Origin: Polyangiaceae bacterium UTPRO1
GTDB taxonomy: Bacteria > Desulfobacterota > Binatia > UTPRO1
Assembly: GCA_002050235.1 (NCBI GenBank)
Contig: MWST01000006.1
Location: 62,001-126,000 of the forward strand
DNA: 64,000 bases
Reading direction: 5' to 3'
The notes under the pieces: generated by a model
The model's input: only the letters and a program-made list of their open reading frames with translations
Told to the model about the DNA's origin: nothing
Databases searched by the model: none
Position numbers and translations under genes: made by a program
Shown: one piece after another, positions 16,684-26,567 of the stretch
Position numbering within the stretch: position 1 is the stretch's first letter
Layout: every line of letters starts with the position of its first letter

Positions 16684-18084
16684 ATGATCGAGCAGGCGCG
16701 TACGGTCGGCGAGTTGCGGCAGGCGGGGTACCGAGCGGTGCCCGTACGCGAGGAGATGCGGCGCAACCTGCTCGCCAAGCTCGCCGCCGGCGAGCCGATC
16801 CTCGACGGCATCATCGGCTACGACGACTCGGTCGTGCCGGAGATCGAGAACGCGATCCTCGCCGGCCACCACATCGTCTTCCTGGGCGAGCGCGGACAGG
16901 GCAAGTCGCGGATCATGCGCGGCCTCCTGGACCTCCTCGACGCCGTGATTCCCGCGGTCGCGGGCTGTGAGATCAACGACGACCCCATGGCGCCGATCTG
17001 CGGTTCGTGCCGGCGGCGCGCTGCCGCCGAGGGCGACGCCCTGCCGATCGTCTGGCTGGAGCGCGACCGCCGCTACGGCGAGAAGCTCGCGACCCCGGAC
17101 GTGTCGATGGCGGACCTGATCGGCGAGATCGATCCCGTCAAGGTGGCCGAGGGTCGCTACCTGGCGAACGAGGAGACCATCCACTACGGCCTCGTACCGC
17201 GCACGCACCGCGGCATCTTCGCCATCAACGAGCTCCCGGACCTCACCGAGAAGGTGCAGGTCGGTCTCTTCAACGTGATGGAGGAGAAGGACGTCCAGAT
17301 CAAAGGCTACAAGGTCCGTTTGCCGCTCGACGTCGTCATCATCGCGAGCGCCAACCCCGAGGACTACACGAGCCGCGGCCGGATCATCACTCCTCTGAAA
17401 GACCGCTTCGACGCCCAGATCCGCACCCATTATCCCGTACGCATCGAGGACGAGATCGCCATCATGGAGCAGGAAGTATCGGCGCGGCCGCGTGCGGGAC
17501 GCGAAGTGCGGGTACCGGGATTCATCAAGGAGCTGCTGGCGCAGATCACCATGGAGGCGCGAGACTCGAACGAGATCAACCAGGCTTCGGGCGTAAGCGT
17601 CCGCGTCACCATCAACAACTACGAGAGCGTCATCGCCAACGCCGAGAAGCGCGCCGTGCGCTGCGGCGAGCGCGAGATCGTCCCGCGGCTCACGGATCTG
17701 CACGCCGTCCTCTCGTCCACGGCGGGAAAGATCGAGCTCGAGTACGCGGGCGAAGAGAAGAAGGCAGACGATCTGATCGACCGCCTCACCAATCGCGCGG
17801 TGCTCAAGGTGTTCGATCGCGCCACCTCCGTCGACCGGCTGACGCGAATCCTCGAGTACTTCGAGAGCGGCGGCGGAGTCGAGGTCTCGGACCGTATGCC
17901 GGCCGCCGACTACCTCGAAGGCATTCGCGGCATCCCCGGCCTGCTGGAGGCGATCACCGCGCTCGGCCCGTTCGAGAGCCCGGCCCTCATGGCGGCGGCC
18001 AGCGAGCTCGTACTCGAAGGGCTGCACGTGCACCGCAAGCTCAACAAGGAACGGGCGGGCGGACGGACGGTCTACAAGAGCTGA
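16684..18084 (+). CDS. MoxR-like / magnesium-chelatase-type AAA+ ATPase
   Basis: This 466-aa AAA+ ATPase has its P-loop GERGQGKS at residues 68-75, a Walker B equivalent in HRGIFAINELPDL, and sensor-like IIASANPEDYTSRGRIITPLKDRFDAQI. Between the Walker motifs it carries an insertion with Cys95, Cys106 and Cys109 (CGSC) that may bind metal. Such ATPases act as chaperones that load cofactors or remodel targets through a VWA partner, which is encoded 3 nt downstream. It has its own promoter. It is not chlorophyll-related in this context; the target is unknown. Confidence 0.82.
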   Translation: MIEQARTVGELRQAGYRAVPVREEMRRNLLAKLAAGEPILDGIIGYDDSVVPEIENAILAGHHIVFLGERGQGKSRIMRGLLDLLDAVIPAVAGCEINDDPMAPICGSCRRRAAAEGDALPIVWLERDRRYGEKLATPDVSMADLIGEIDPVKVAEGRYLANEETIHYGLVPRTHRGIFAINELPDLTEKVQVGLFNVMEEKDVQIKGYKVRLPLDVVIIASANPEDYTSRGRIITPLKDRFDAQIRTHYPVRIEDEIAIMEQEVSARPRAGREVRVPGFIKELLAQITMEARDSNEINQASGVSVRVTINNYESVIANAEKRAVRCGEREIVPRLTDLHAVLSSTAGKIELEYAGEEKKADDLIDRLTNRAVLKVFDRATSVDRLTRILEYFESGGGVEVSDRMPAADYLEGIRGIPGLLEAITALGPFESPALMAAASELVLEGLHVHRKLNKERAGGRTVYKS

Positions 18085-18087
18085 GCC

Positions 18088-19680
18088 ATGCTGACCGTCC
18101 GCTACACGCGCTGGGACGGGCGCCAACGAGTCCGGCTCGACCCCGACGAGATCTTCCACAAGCTCGGCGAGTATCTCTCGTACACCGACGACGTCCGCCA
18201 GGCGCTCGATTGGCTGCTCCACCATGGCGCCGAATTCCCGGACATGCGCGTCCCCGGCGTCGACGAGCTGCTCGAGGAGGTGCGGGCGCAGCTCCGGGCG
18301 CGCTTTCGCGATCACGACATCAGCCGCGCGCTCGACGAGAAGCGGCGGCGGCTCGACGAGCTGCTGGCGCGCGAGCGCGACACCATCGCCGCGCGCCGCC
18401 CCGAGCGGCCGGAGCTCGCCGCCAAGGACTCCTTCCTCGCCGCCCTGCCGCCCGGACTCGCGGACGCCATCTCCCGGCTCGCCGACTACGCCTTCGAGGA
18501 CGCGCAGGCAGCGGCGGAGTTTCGCGAGCTCCTCGCCGAAGTCGACGACATCCGCCGGCTCGAGGAGCTCCAGCGGGTCCACGGAGAAGCGTTCCGGGGC
18601 GGAGACCGGCTCGACTACGCGCGCGCCCGCGATCTCATGCACGAGATCGAGCGCCTGCGGCAGATCGAGCAGCACCTGATGAATGCCGATCTCCGGGACG
18701 GCGACCGCGACGACCTACGCCGGATCCTCGGCGCCGAGGCCGCGGAGAACTTCGAGAACCTCGGCCGGATGCTGGCGACGCTGCAGGACTCCGGCTACCT
18801 CATGCACCGCGAAGGGCATGTGGCGCTGTCGCCGAAGGGCGTCCGCAAGATCGGCCAGCTGGCGCTGCGCGACATCTATCAGGGGCTGCTTCGCGACCGC
18901 CCCGGATCGCATCCGAACGAGCGCCGGGGCGCCGCGGCGCTCCGCCCCGAGGTCAGCAAACCCTACCGGTACGGCGACCCTCTGAACCTCGACCTCGTCG
19001 CGACGCTGAAGCAAGCGCTGACGCGCCGTCCGGGCATGCCGCTCAGGCTGGCGCCCAGCGACTTCCAAGTCTACGACGCCGACGACACGACGAGCACCTC
19101 GACGGTGCTCCTGCTCGACATGAGCTGGTCGATGAGCTGGGAAGGCCGCTTTGCCGCCGCCAAGAAAGTGGCGCTGGCGATGGAAAGCCTAATCCGCTCG
19201 CGCTATCCGCGCGACTACTTCGCGATCGTCGGCTTCTTCACGCGCGCGGTCGAGCTGAAGCTCGAGGATCTCCCCGAAGCGAGCTGGAACATGGGCGATC
19301 CGTTCACCAATCTCCAGGACGGCCTGCGCCGCAGCGCCGAGCTGCTGGCGCGCCATCGCAGCACCAACCGGCACGTCATCGTCGTCACCGACGGCCAGCC
19401 GACGGCGTACTTCCAGAACGGGCGCCTCTTCTGCGAGTGGCCGCTAAGCTTCGGCGGCGTCAGCGCGCGCGCTGCGGAGGAGACCCTGAAGGAGGTCGAG
19501 CGGGTGACCCGGCTCGGCATCACCATCAACACGTTCATGCTCGACGACAGTCCGAGCCTGCGCGCCTTCGTCGAGCGCATGACCCGCATCAACCGCGGCC
19601 GCGCGCTCTACACTCGGCCCGATCGACTCGGCGAGTACCTGCTCGTCGACTACGTGGCTCGCAAGCGCAAGAAGGTCTGA
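18088..19680 (+). CDS. von Willebrand factor A domain protein, partner of the AAA+ ATPase
   Basis: This 530-aa protein has a long charged helical N-terminal part (about 1-330, rich in Arg/Glu, possibly coiled coil: HDISRALDEKRRRLDELLARERDTI). A C-terminal VWA domain carries the MIDAS motif Asp344-x-Ser346-x-Ser348 in LLLDMSWSMSWEGR, plus FTNLQDGLRRSAELL and HVIVVTDGQPTAYF. No signal peptide is visible, so it is cytoplasmic. It starts 3 nt after the AAA+ gene. MoxR-VWA pairs typically assemble or activate another complex; nothing nearby identifies which one. Confidence 0.82.
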   Translation: MLTVRYTRWDGRQRVRLDPDEIFHKLGEYLSYTDDVRQALDWLLHHGAEFPDMRVPGVDELLEEVRAQLRARFRDHDISRALDEKRRRLDELLARERDTIAARRPERPELAAKDSFLAALPPGLADAISRLADYAFEDAQAAAEFRELLAEVDDIRRLEELQRVHGEAFRGGDRLDYARARDLMHEIERLRQIEQHLMNADLRDGDRDDLRRILGAEAAENFENLGRMLATLQDSGYLMHREGHVALSPKGVRKIGQLALRDIYQGLLRDRPGSHPNERRGAAALRPEVSKPYRYGDPLNLDLVATLKQALTRRPGMPLRLAPSDFQVYDADDTTSTSTVLLLDMSWSMSWEGRFAAAKKVALAMESLIRSRYPRDYFAIVGFFTRAVELKLEDLPEASWNMGDPFTNLQDGLRRSAELLARHRSTNRHVIVVTDGQPTAYFQNGRLFCEWPLSFGGVSARAAEETLKEVERVTRLGITINTFMLDDSPSLRAFVERMTRINRGRALYTRPDRLGEYLLVDYVARKRKKV

Positions 19681-19693
19681 GAGCGGAGACGGC

Positions 19694-22375
19694 GTGGCGG
19701 TGGTGGCAGGAACGGGCGTGAAGCTGACGCCGATGCTGGCTCAGTATCTGCGATTGAAGGAGCAGCACCGCGATGCCGTGCTCATGTTCCGCCTCGGCGA
19801 CTTCTACGAGATGTTCTTCGAGGATGCCGAGCGCGCCGCCGCGATCCTCGACATCACGCTGACTGCCCGCAACAAGCAGGACCCGAACCCGATCCCGCTC
19901 TGCGGCGTTCCCTTCCACGCCGTCGACGGCTACATCCAGAAGCTCCTCGCCGCCGGCGTGAAGATCGCCATCTGCGAGCAGATCGAGGATCCGCGCGGCG
20001 CCAAGGGGCTCGTCGACCGCGACGTGGTGCGCGTGATCACGCCGGGCACGGTACTCGAGGAGGAGAGCCTCGACCCGAGGAGCGCTAGCTACCTCGCCGT
20101 CGTCGCGCAGTGCGACGACGGGCTCGGCCTGACCGCCTGCGACCTCTCGACGGGCGAAGTGCGGATCATGGAGCTCTCGTCGACGGCGAGCCGCGAGCAC
20201 GGCGCGACGGCGGCTGCCCCCGCCCGCGTCGCCGGCGACGACGCGCTCGACGCCGCGGCCGAGGAGCTGGCGCGGCTCGGCGCCAAGGAGCTGGTGGTGG
20301 CGCCCGAGCTGCAACCGATGCTGCCGCGCCTCACCGCCCAGGCGCCGGGCGTCTTCCTGAGCCTCGCGCCGGCCGAGTGGTTCGATGTCGCGGCGGGCGA
20401 CGCCTGGCTGGCGGCGAGCGGGGAGGGTGCGGCGACGCTCGCCGCTGCCGCCCGCGCCGCGCTCGGCGGCCTCCGCGCCTACCTGCGCGCCACCTATCGC
20501 GGCAAGCTCGACCATCTCCGGGCGCCGGAGATCGTCCGGCCGCACGACACCCTCATCCTCGACCAGACGACGCGCCGGAACCTGAACCTCGTCGACGGTG
20601 GTGCCGGCGAGCGGCGCGGCTCCCTCCTGCACGTCCTCGACCGCGCGCGGACGCCGATGGGAAGCCGTATGCTGCGGCGCTGGATGCTGGCGCCGCTCAC
20701 CAGCCCGGCGGCGATCGCACGCCGCCTCGACGCCGTCGAGGTCATGGTGGAGGACGCGGGCCTACGCGCGGACGTCCGCGCCGAGCTCGGCGGCATGGGC
20801 GACCTCGAACGCCTGGTGGCGCGGGTCGGCGCCGGGAGCGCGACGCCCCGCGATCTGACGCGGCTCGCCGCCGCGCTCGCCCGCGTCGCCGCCCTCGAGG
20901 CGCGCCTCGGCGGCGGCGACCTTCTCGGCGAGATCGCGGCGGCGCTCGATCCGCTCCCCGACCTGCAAGAGCGGATCGGCGCCATGATGGTCGACGAGGC
21001 GCCGGCGACGGCGCGCAGCGGCGGCGTGATCCGCGACGGCGCCAACGCCGAGGTCGACGAGCTGCGTGGGCTCACCCGCGACGGCAAGGGCTGGGTCGCC
21101 GCCCTCGAGGCGCGCGAGCGCGCGCGGACCGGAATCACCTCCCTCAAGGTCCGCTACAACCGGGTATCGGGCTACGGCATCGAGGTGACGAAGCCGAACC
21201 TCGGGCTCGTCCCCGCAGACTACGTTCGCAAGCAAACACTGGCCGGCGCCGAGCGCTTCGTCACCGCCGAGCTGAAGGAGCAGGAGCAGAAGCTCCTCGG
21301 CGCCGAAGCACGATTGGCAGCGCTCGAGGCGGCGCTCTTCGCCGCTCTCGTCGCCGAGGCGGGCACGCAGCAGCGAGCTCTGGCGGAGAACGCGCGGGCC
21401 CTCGCGGTCCTCGACGCTCTCGCCGCGCTCGCCGATCTCGCCCACGACCGCGGCTACGTGCGGCCCGTCCTCGACCGCGGCGACGCCATCGTCATCCGCG
21501 ACGGCCGCCACCCCGTCATCGAGACGACCCTAGGCGGCGGCGCCTTCGTGCCCAACGACTGCACGCTCGACGACCGCCAGCAGATCCTGCTCATCACCGG
21601 CCCCAACATGGCCGGCAAGTCCACCTACCTGCGTCAAGTGGCGCTCATCTGCTGTCTAGCGCAGATGGGGAGCTTCGTCCCGGCAGCGGAAGCCCGGATC
21701 GGCGTCCTCGACCGCATCTTCACCCGCGTCGGGGCCGCCGACAACCTCGCGGCCGGCGACTCCACCTTCATGGTCGAGATGCGCGAGACGGCGAACATCC
21801 TGCGCGAGCTCGGACCGCGAAGCCTCGTCGTCCTCGACGAGATCGGGCGCGGCACCAGCACCTACGACGGCATCGCCATAGCCTGGGCGGTTGCCGAGTA
21901 CCTCCACGACCGCGAGCCCGCGGCCAAGACCCTCTTCGCCACCCACTACTACGAGCTCACGGCCCTGGCCCGGCAGCAGCCGCGCATCCACAATTTCTCG
22001 GTCGCCGTCCGGGAGTGGAACGACCAGGTCATTTTTCTGCGCCGCATCGTTGCGGGCCCGGCCAGCCGGAGCTATGGCGTAGAAGTGGCGCGGTTGGCGG
22101 GTTTGCCGGCCGCAGTGGTGGAGAGGGCGCGGGGTCTCTTGGCGACGCTCGAACGCGGCGAGCTACTTTCCGAAGATGAGCGCACTGCCGTCGCAGGGCC
22201 GGCGACGTCGGGCACGCAGCTCGGGCTGTTCGCGCCGCGGCCGTCGGCCGTCGAGACGCGCCTCAGGGCGATCGACGTAGCGCGCATGACGCCGCTCGAA
22301 GCGCTGAACGAGCTGCATCGATTGGTGGAGGCGGCGCGGGGCGGAGACGACGATGGCACGGACGGGCGGGACTGA
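19694..22375 (+). CDS. mutS: DNA mismatch repair protein MutS
   Basis: MutS recognises base mismatches and small loops. The mismatch-binding domain begins LTPMLAQYLRLKEQHRDAVLMFRLGDFYEMFFEDA, with the Phe-x-Glu intercalating wedge (FYEMF) intact. The ABC-type ATPase has GPNMAGKST at 636-644, LVVLDEIGRGTSTYDGIAIAWA and FATHYYELTAL. At 893 aa it is full length for MutS1. The start is GTG 19694 (a later GTG is possible). The 3' end overlaps the amidase gene by 23 nt. MutL is not in the window. Confidence 0.96.
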   Translation: MAVVAGTGVKLTPMLAQYLRLKEQHRDAVLMFRLGDFYEMFFEDAERAAAILDITLTARNKQDPNPIPLCGVPFHAVDGYIQKLLAAGVKIAICEQIEDPRGAKGLVDRDVVRVITPGTVLEEESLDPRSASYLAVVAQCDDGLGLTACDLSTGEVRIMELSSTASREHGATAAAPARVAGDDALDAAAEELARLGAKELVVAPELQPMLPRLTAQAPGVFLSLAPAEWFDVAAGDAWLAASGEGAATLAAAARAALGGLRAYLRATYRGKLDHLRAPEIVRPHDTLILDQTTRRNLNLVDGGAGERRGSLLHVLDRARTPMGSRMLRRWMLAPLTSPAAIARRLDAVEVMVEDAGLRADVRAELGGMGDLERLVARVGAGSATPRDLTRLAAALARVAALEARLGGGDLLGEIAAALDPLPDLQERIGAMMVDEAPATARSGGVIRDGANAEVDELRGLTRDGKGWVAALEARERARTGITSLKVRYNRVSGYGIEVTKPNLGLVPADYVRKQTLAGAERFVTAELKEQEQKLLGAEARLAALEAALFAALVAEAGTQQRALAENARALAVLDALAALADLAHDRGYVRPVLDRGDAIVIRDGRHPVIETTLGGGAFVPNDCTLDDRQQILLITGPNMAGKSTYLRQVALICCLAQMGSFVPAAEARIGVLDRIFTRVGAADNLAAGDSTFMVEMRETANILRELGPRSLVVLDEIGRGTSTYDGIAIAWAVAEYLHDREPAAKTLFATHYYELTALARQQPRIHNFSVAVREWNDQVIFLRRIVAGPASRSYGVEVARLAGLPAAVVERARGLLATLERGELLSEDERTAVAGPATSGTQLGLFAPRPSAVETRLRAIDVARMTPLEALNELHRLVEAARGGDDDGTDGRD

Positions 22376-23813
22376 CCATCGGCGCCGCGACCGGCGCTGC
22401 GCGTTCCTGGCGCTGGCGGCGCTCTGCACGGTCGCAGCGGCCGCCGACGCGACGGCGGCGGCCGTCAGGCCCGGCCGCATAGAGCGCGTCCGCTACGAGG
22501 CCCGCGACGACTCGACGCGGGTCATCATCATGCTGTCGCGCCCGCTGCCCTTCGAGGTGCGGGTCCTCGGCGGCGACAGCGCCCGCAAGAGCCAGCGGCG
22601 CGTCGTCCTCGATTTCTCGAACGCCACGCTGGCGCCGGCGGCGACCGCTCCGATCGGCGTCGAGAACGGGTTTCTGCAACAGGTCCGCACGGGACAGTTC
22701 AATGCCCGCACGGCCCGCGTCGTCCTCGATCTGGCGAGCATCACCAAGCACTCGGTCGACGCCTACGAGAGCCCGCCGCGCGTGGTCATCGACATCGCCG
22801 GCAGACCGGCGCCGCCGGCCTCCGTGGCCGCGGCGGGCGCGGCGGCGCCCGGCCCTGCGAGCGCGCCGGCGAGCCCGCCAACGGACCGACAGGCGGCAAG
22901 GAGCACGCCGCCCGCCGACCAGCCGCGCGCACCCGCAGCTACCAACAAGCCGGCCGCGGAGGCGAAGCCGGCAGACGGAGCTCCGGCGCCGGTGGAGTTG
23001 GCGATCGTCGACACTGCAGCGCGGCGCAGCGGCCCGGCGCCGGTGCCGGCGGCGTCGCCGAAGCGTCCCGAGAACATCGCCAAGGGCACCGCGCCCGAAC
23101 CCCCGCCCGGGCGGCCGGCGAACCGCCCCTGGCGCATCGTCCTCGACCCGGGCCACGGCGGGGCCGACCCCGGGGCCCAGGGGATCGACGGCATCCTCGA
23201 GAAGGACGTCGTCCTGGCGATCGCGCAGCGCGTGAAGCGCCGCCTCGAAGAGTCGACCGACGCCAAGGTGCTCCTCACGCGCGAGACCGACACTACGCGG
23301 ACGCTCGCCGAGCGCACCGCCTTCGCCAACGCCAACAGCGCCGATCTCTTCGTCTCGATCCACGCCAACGCCGATCGCAGCGGCGAGCTCCAGGGCATCG
23401 AAACCTACACGCTCAACAACTCCAACGACCGCGCCACGATCAGGCTCGCGAAGATGGAGAACGGACCGGCAGTCCGGGTGGGACGCGGCGACCTCTCCTT
23501 CATCCTGAGCGACATGGTCCAGTCCGGCAAGGAAGAGGAGTCGAACGTGCTCGCGGAGCGCCTGCACTCGCGTGTCCTCGCGCGCCTGCGTTCCCGCTAC
23601 ACGGACGTCCACAACCTCGGCGTCAAGAAAGGGCCGTTCTACGTTCTGGTCGGCGCCTACATGCCCTGCGTGCTCGTGGAGACCTCGTTCCTCTCCCATC
23701 CGGTCGAGGGCAAGCGTCTCGGTACGACCGCCTATCAGCACGACATCGCCGAAGGCATCTTCCTCGGGATCACCGACTTCCTGAACGACACGCGGCTCGC
23801 CAAGACGCTCTGA
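22353..23813 (+). CDS. N-acetylmuramoyl-L-alanine amidase with AMIN domain
   Basis: This is a periplasmic zinc amidase that cleaves peptidoglycan peptide stems, as AmiC does at division. It has a signal peptide (CAFLALAALCTVAAAADATAA) and an AMIN domain from about 35 to 150 (RIERVRYEARDDSTRVIIMLSRPLPFEVRVLG). A Pro/Ala-rich linker of about 100 residues follows, then the Amidase_3 domain. Zinc ligands are His268 (LDPGHGGADPG), Glu283 and His337 (FVSIHANAD); catalytic Glu443 is in VLVETSFLSH. The ATG at 22353 lies inside the end of mutS. Confidence 0.92.
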   Translation: MARTGGTDHRRRDRRCAFLALAALCTVAAAADATAAAVRPGRIERVRYEARDDSTRVIIMLSRPLPFEVRVLGGDSARKSQRRVVLDFSNATLAPAATAPIGVENGFLQQVRTGQFNARTARVVLDLASITKHSVDAYESPPRVVIDIAGRPAPPASVAAAGAAAPGPASAPASPPTDRQAARSTPPADQPRAPAATNKPAAEAKPADGAPAPVELAIVDTAARRSGPAPVPAASPKRPENIAKGTAPEPPPGRPANRPWRIVLDPGHGGADPGAQGIDGILEKDVVLAIAQRVKRRLEESTDAKVLLTRETDTTRTLAERTAFANANSADLFVSIHANADRSGELQGIETYTLNNSNDRATIRLAKMENGPAVRVGRGDLSFILSDMVQSGKEEESNVLAERLHSRVLARLRSRYTDVHNLGVKKGPFYVLVGAYMPCVLVETSFLSHPVEGKRLGTTAYQHDIAEGIFLGITDFLNDTRLAKTL

Positions 23814-23828
23814 GTTGCCGCCCACGCA

Positions 23829-26567
23829 ATGAGCTCGGTTCGACCCCTGGCGTACGAGCGACCGGCGCTGCCGGCGGTACGGTCCGAAGGCGCCGATCTC
23901 GGGGCGATCGCCCGCTCCTACGTGACCGATCTGCGCTCCCGCCTCCACGCCCGGCACCGCGCCGGCGCCGGCGGCACCGAGATCGTCGCTGCCTACACGG
24001 AGGGCATCGACCGCCTGATCGAGTTCCTCTTCGACTCGGCAACGGCGGAGTACACCGAGCGCTACGTGCTCCTCGACCACCGCTGCACCGTCGCGGCTCA
24101 GGGCGGCTACGGGCGCGAGGAGCTGAACCCGTCGTCCGACATCGACCTGCTCGTCCTCTTTCCCTGGCGCGTGAATGCCTACGTCGAGACCGTCGCCGAG
24201 CGCATACTGTATTCGCTCTGGGACGCCGGGCTCGTGGTCGGCCACGCGAGTCGGACCGTCGCCGACTGCATCCGGCTCGCGCAGAAGGACCTCAAGGTCA
24301 AGACGGCGCTCCTCGACGCCCGGTTCCTCTGCGGTGACCGTCCGCTCTACTCCGAGTTCGAGGCGGCAATGGCAGCGGACGTCCTCAAGAAGAACGCCGC
24401 CCGCTTTTCCCGCGACAAGCTCGCCGAGAGCGCGGCGCGCCATCGCCGCTACGGCGACTCGGTCTATCTCCTGGAGCCCGAGATCAAGGAAGGCGCCGGC
24501 GGCCTCCGCGACATTCATACCGCGATGTGGCTCGCCAAGGTGAAGTACAAGATCAAGGATCTGCGCGAGCTGGTCGTGAAGGGCGTGATCAGCGAGCGCG
24601 AGCGCGACGAGGTCGAGGCCTCGCGAGATTTCCTCTTCCGGGTCCGCAACTCCCTGCACTTCCTCACCGGCGCGCATCAGGACCATCTCACGTTCGATCT
24701 CCAGGATCGCGTCGTGCTCGATCTCGGCTTCGGCGACGCCGCCACTCCTCGGGCCGTGGCGGAGCTCATGAAGGCGTACTTCACGCACGCGACCGTCATC
24801 CGCCGCTTCTCCGACGCGATCATCGAGCGCTGCACCGAGCGGCCGACGCCGTACCGCTTGATCGGCCGCATGATGGGGCGCGAGATCCGCGAGGGCGTCT
24901 GGATCATCAACCGCACGCTGTCGGTGGCCGGCGCCTCCGTGCTGCGTCAGGATCCGACGACGCTGGTCACGATCTTCCGCGACGCCCAGCGCCACGGCGT
25001 CAACATCACCCAAGGGACACAGCGCCTGATCCGCGAGCACCTGCACCTGATCGGCGAACACCAGCGCATCGACGTCGCCTTCCTGCGGCCGTTCCTCGAC
25101 ATCCTCGCCGCACACTCCGGCGTCAGCGCGACGCTCCAGGAGATGCACCGGGTCGGTGTCCTCTCCCGGCTCTTTCCCGAGTTCGCCCGCATCGACTGCC
25201 TCGTCCAGCGCGATCCGAACCACGTCTACACCGTCGACGAGCACTCCCTGCGCGGCATCGGGGAGCTCGAGCGCCTCCGCCGCGGCGATTACAAGAGCAT
25301 GGTGCCGCTCCTCACCGAGGTCATGCGCGACATCGACCGCCACGAGGTGCTCTTCCTGGCACTCCTGTTCCACGACATCGGCAAAGGCCACGGCGAAGGC
25401 CACTCCGGCCGCGGCGCGGACATGGTGCGCGACATCGCGGCGCGGCTGCCGCTCAATCAGGACGAAGTTGCGCAATGGGAATTCCTGGTGCGCCAGCACC
25501 TGCTGATGTCGCACCTCGCCCAGCACCGCGACACCCAGGATCCGCGCCTGCTCGCCGAGTTCGCCCGCACCTGCGGCAGCGTCGAGAACCTGAAGATGCT
25601 CTACGTCATGACCTTCGCCGACATGCGCGCCGTCGGCCCCAAGGTCTGGAACAACTGGCGCGATCTGCTGCTCGGCGAGCTCTACATGCGGACGCTCACG
25701 CGCTTCGAGCAGGGACAGGTCGAAGACGAGGACGAGCTCGCCCGCGCCGAGCGTATCCGCCAGCGCCTCCTCGGCCTCTACGATCCGGAGCGCCGCGCCG
25801 CCTTCCAGGCTTTCCTCGCCGGCATGCCCGAGCGCTATCTCACGACGACGCCGGAGAACCAGGTGCCGGCGCACTTCGACCTCGTGAACCAGCTGCGCGA
25901 GGAATGGAGCATCCGGCCGGCGGCGGAGCACCCCCATCTCTTCGTGAGCACGGTGCGCCACGTGCCGGAATCCGAATACACGGAGCTCACCATCTGCACC
26001 CCGGATCGCCCCGGCCTGTTCTCCATGATCGCCGGGGTGCTGACGGCGCAGGGCATGAACATCGTCGGCGCTCGCATCACGACCACGCGGGGCGGGATAG
26101 CCATCGACAGCTTTCGCCTCGGACACCAGGACCATCCCGAGCGCGTTCTCGAGTCCGAGCGCTGGGAGCGCGTACAACACATGCTGGCGCGCGTGCTGCG
26201 CGGTCAAGTCGACGTCGCCGCACTGGTCGCCGCCTCCGGCCGGCCCTCGATCCTGGAGAAGCCGACGCGGGCCGGCGCCATACCTCCCGAGGTCAACTTC
26301 GACAACGACATCGCCGAGGACTACACGGTCCTCGACGTCGTCACTGCCGACCGCGTCGGAGTGCTCTTCGCGATCACCCACGCGCTCCATCGCCTCGATC
26401 TGGTGATCCATCTGGCGAAGATCACGACCCAGGCGCACCAGGTGCTCGATGTCTTCTACGTGACCGATCGCGACGGCGCCAAGGTCCTCGACCAGGACCG
26501 CTTGCGGAAGATCGGCGAGACCATCGCCGCCGAGCTGCGGGCGTTGCCGGGGGCTCCCCGACCATGA
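23829..26567 (+). CDS. glnD: [protein-PII] uridylyltransferase / uridylyl-removing enzyme
   Basis: GlnD senses glutamine and uridylylates or deuridylylates PII, controlling nitrogen assimilation. It has 912 aa. The nucleotidyltransferase motif GGYGREELNPSSDIDLLVLF starts at residue 92. A helical GlnD domain follows, then an HD phosphohydrolase domain with HDIGKGHGEGHSGRGADM from His515. Two C-terminal ACT domains lie near 719 (ELTICTPDRPGLFSMIAGVL) and 832 (TVLDVVTADRVGVLFAITHAL). All catalytic motifs look intact. PII and glutamine synthetase are not in view. Its stop overlaps the xerD ATG. Confidence 0.96.
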   Translation: MSSVRPLAYERPALPAVRSEGADLGAIARSYVTDLRSRLHARHRAGAGGTEIVAAYTEGIDRLIEFLFDSATAEYTERYVLLDHRCTVAAQGGYGREELNPSSDIDLLVLFPWRVNAYVETVAERILYSLWDAGLVVGHASRTVADCIRLAQKDLKVKTALLDARFLCGDRPLYSEFEAAMAADVLKKNAARFSRDKLAESAARHRRYGDSVYLLEPEIKEGAGGLRDIHTAMWLAKVKYKIKDLRELVVKGVISERERDEVEASRDFLFRVRNSLHFLTGAHQDHLTFDLQDRVVLDLGFGDAATPRAVAELMKAYFTHATVIRRFSDAIIERCTERPTPYRLIGRMMGREIREGVWIINRTLSVAGASVLRQDPTTLVTIFRDAQRHGVNITQGTQRLIREHLHLIGEHQRIDVAFLRPFLDILAAHSGVSATLQEMHRVGVLSRLFPEFARIDCLVQRDPNHVYTVDEHSLRGIGELERLRRGDYKSMVPLLTEVMRDIDRHEVLFLALLFHDIGKGHGEGHSGRGADMVRDIAARLPLNQDEVAQWEFLVRQHLLMSHLAQHRDTQDPRLLAEFARTCGSVENLKMLYVMTFADMRAVGPKVWNNWRDLLLGELYMRTLTRFEQGQVEDEDELARAERIRQRLLGLYDPERRAAFQAFLAGMPERYLTTTPENQVPAHFDLVNQLREEWSIRPAAEHPHLFVSTVRHVPESEYTELTICTPDRPGLFSMIAGVLTAQGMNIVGARITTTRGGIAIDSFRLGHQDHPERVLESERWERVQHMLARVLRGQVDVAALVAASGRPSILEKPTRAGAIPPEVNFDNDIAEDYTVLDVVTADRVGVLFAITHALHRLDLVIHLAKITTQAHQVLDVFYVTDRDGAKVLDQDRLRKIGETIAAELRALPGAPRP

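Noticed and set aside
22263..26438. 1391-codon open frame on the minus strand opposite the amidase and glnD genes
   Set aside because: It is an antisense shadow caused by the high GC third positions of the plus-strand genes, with a low-complexity His/Asp/Val/Ala composition and no motif.
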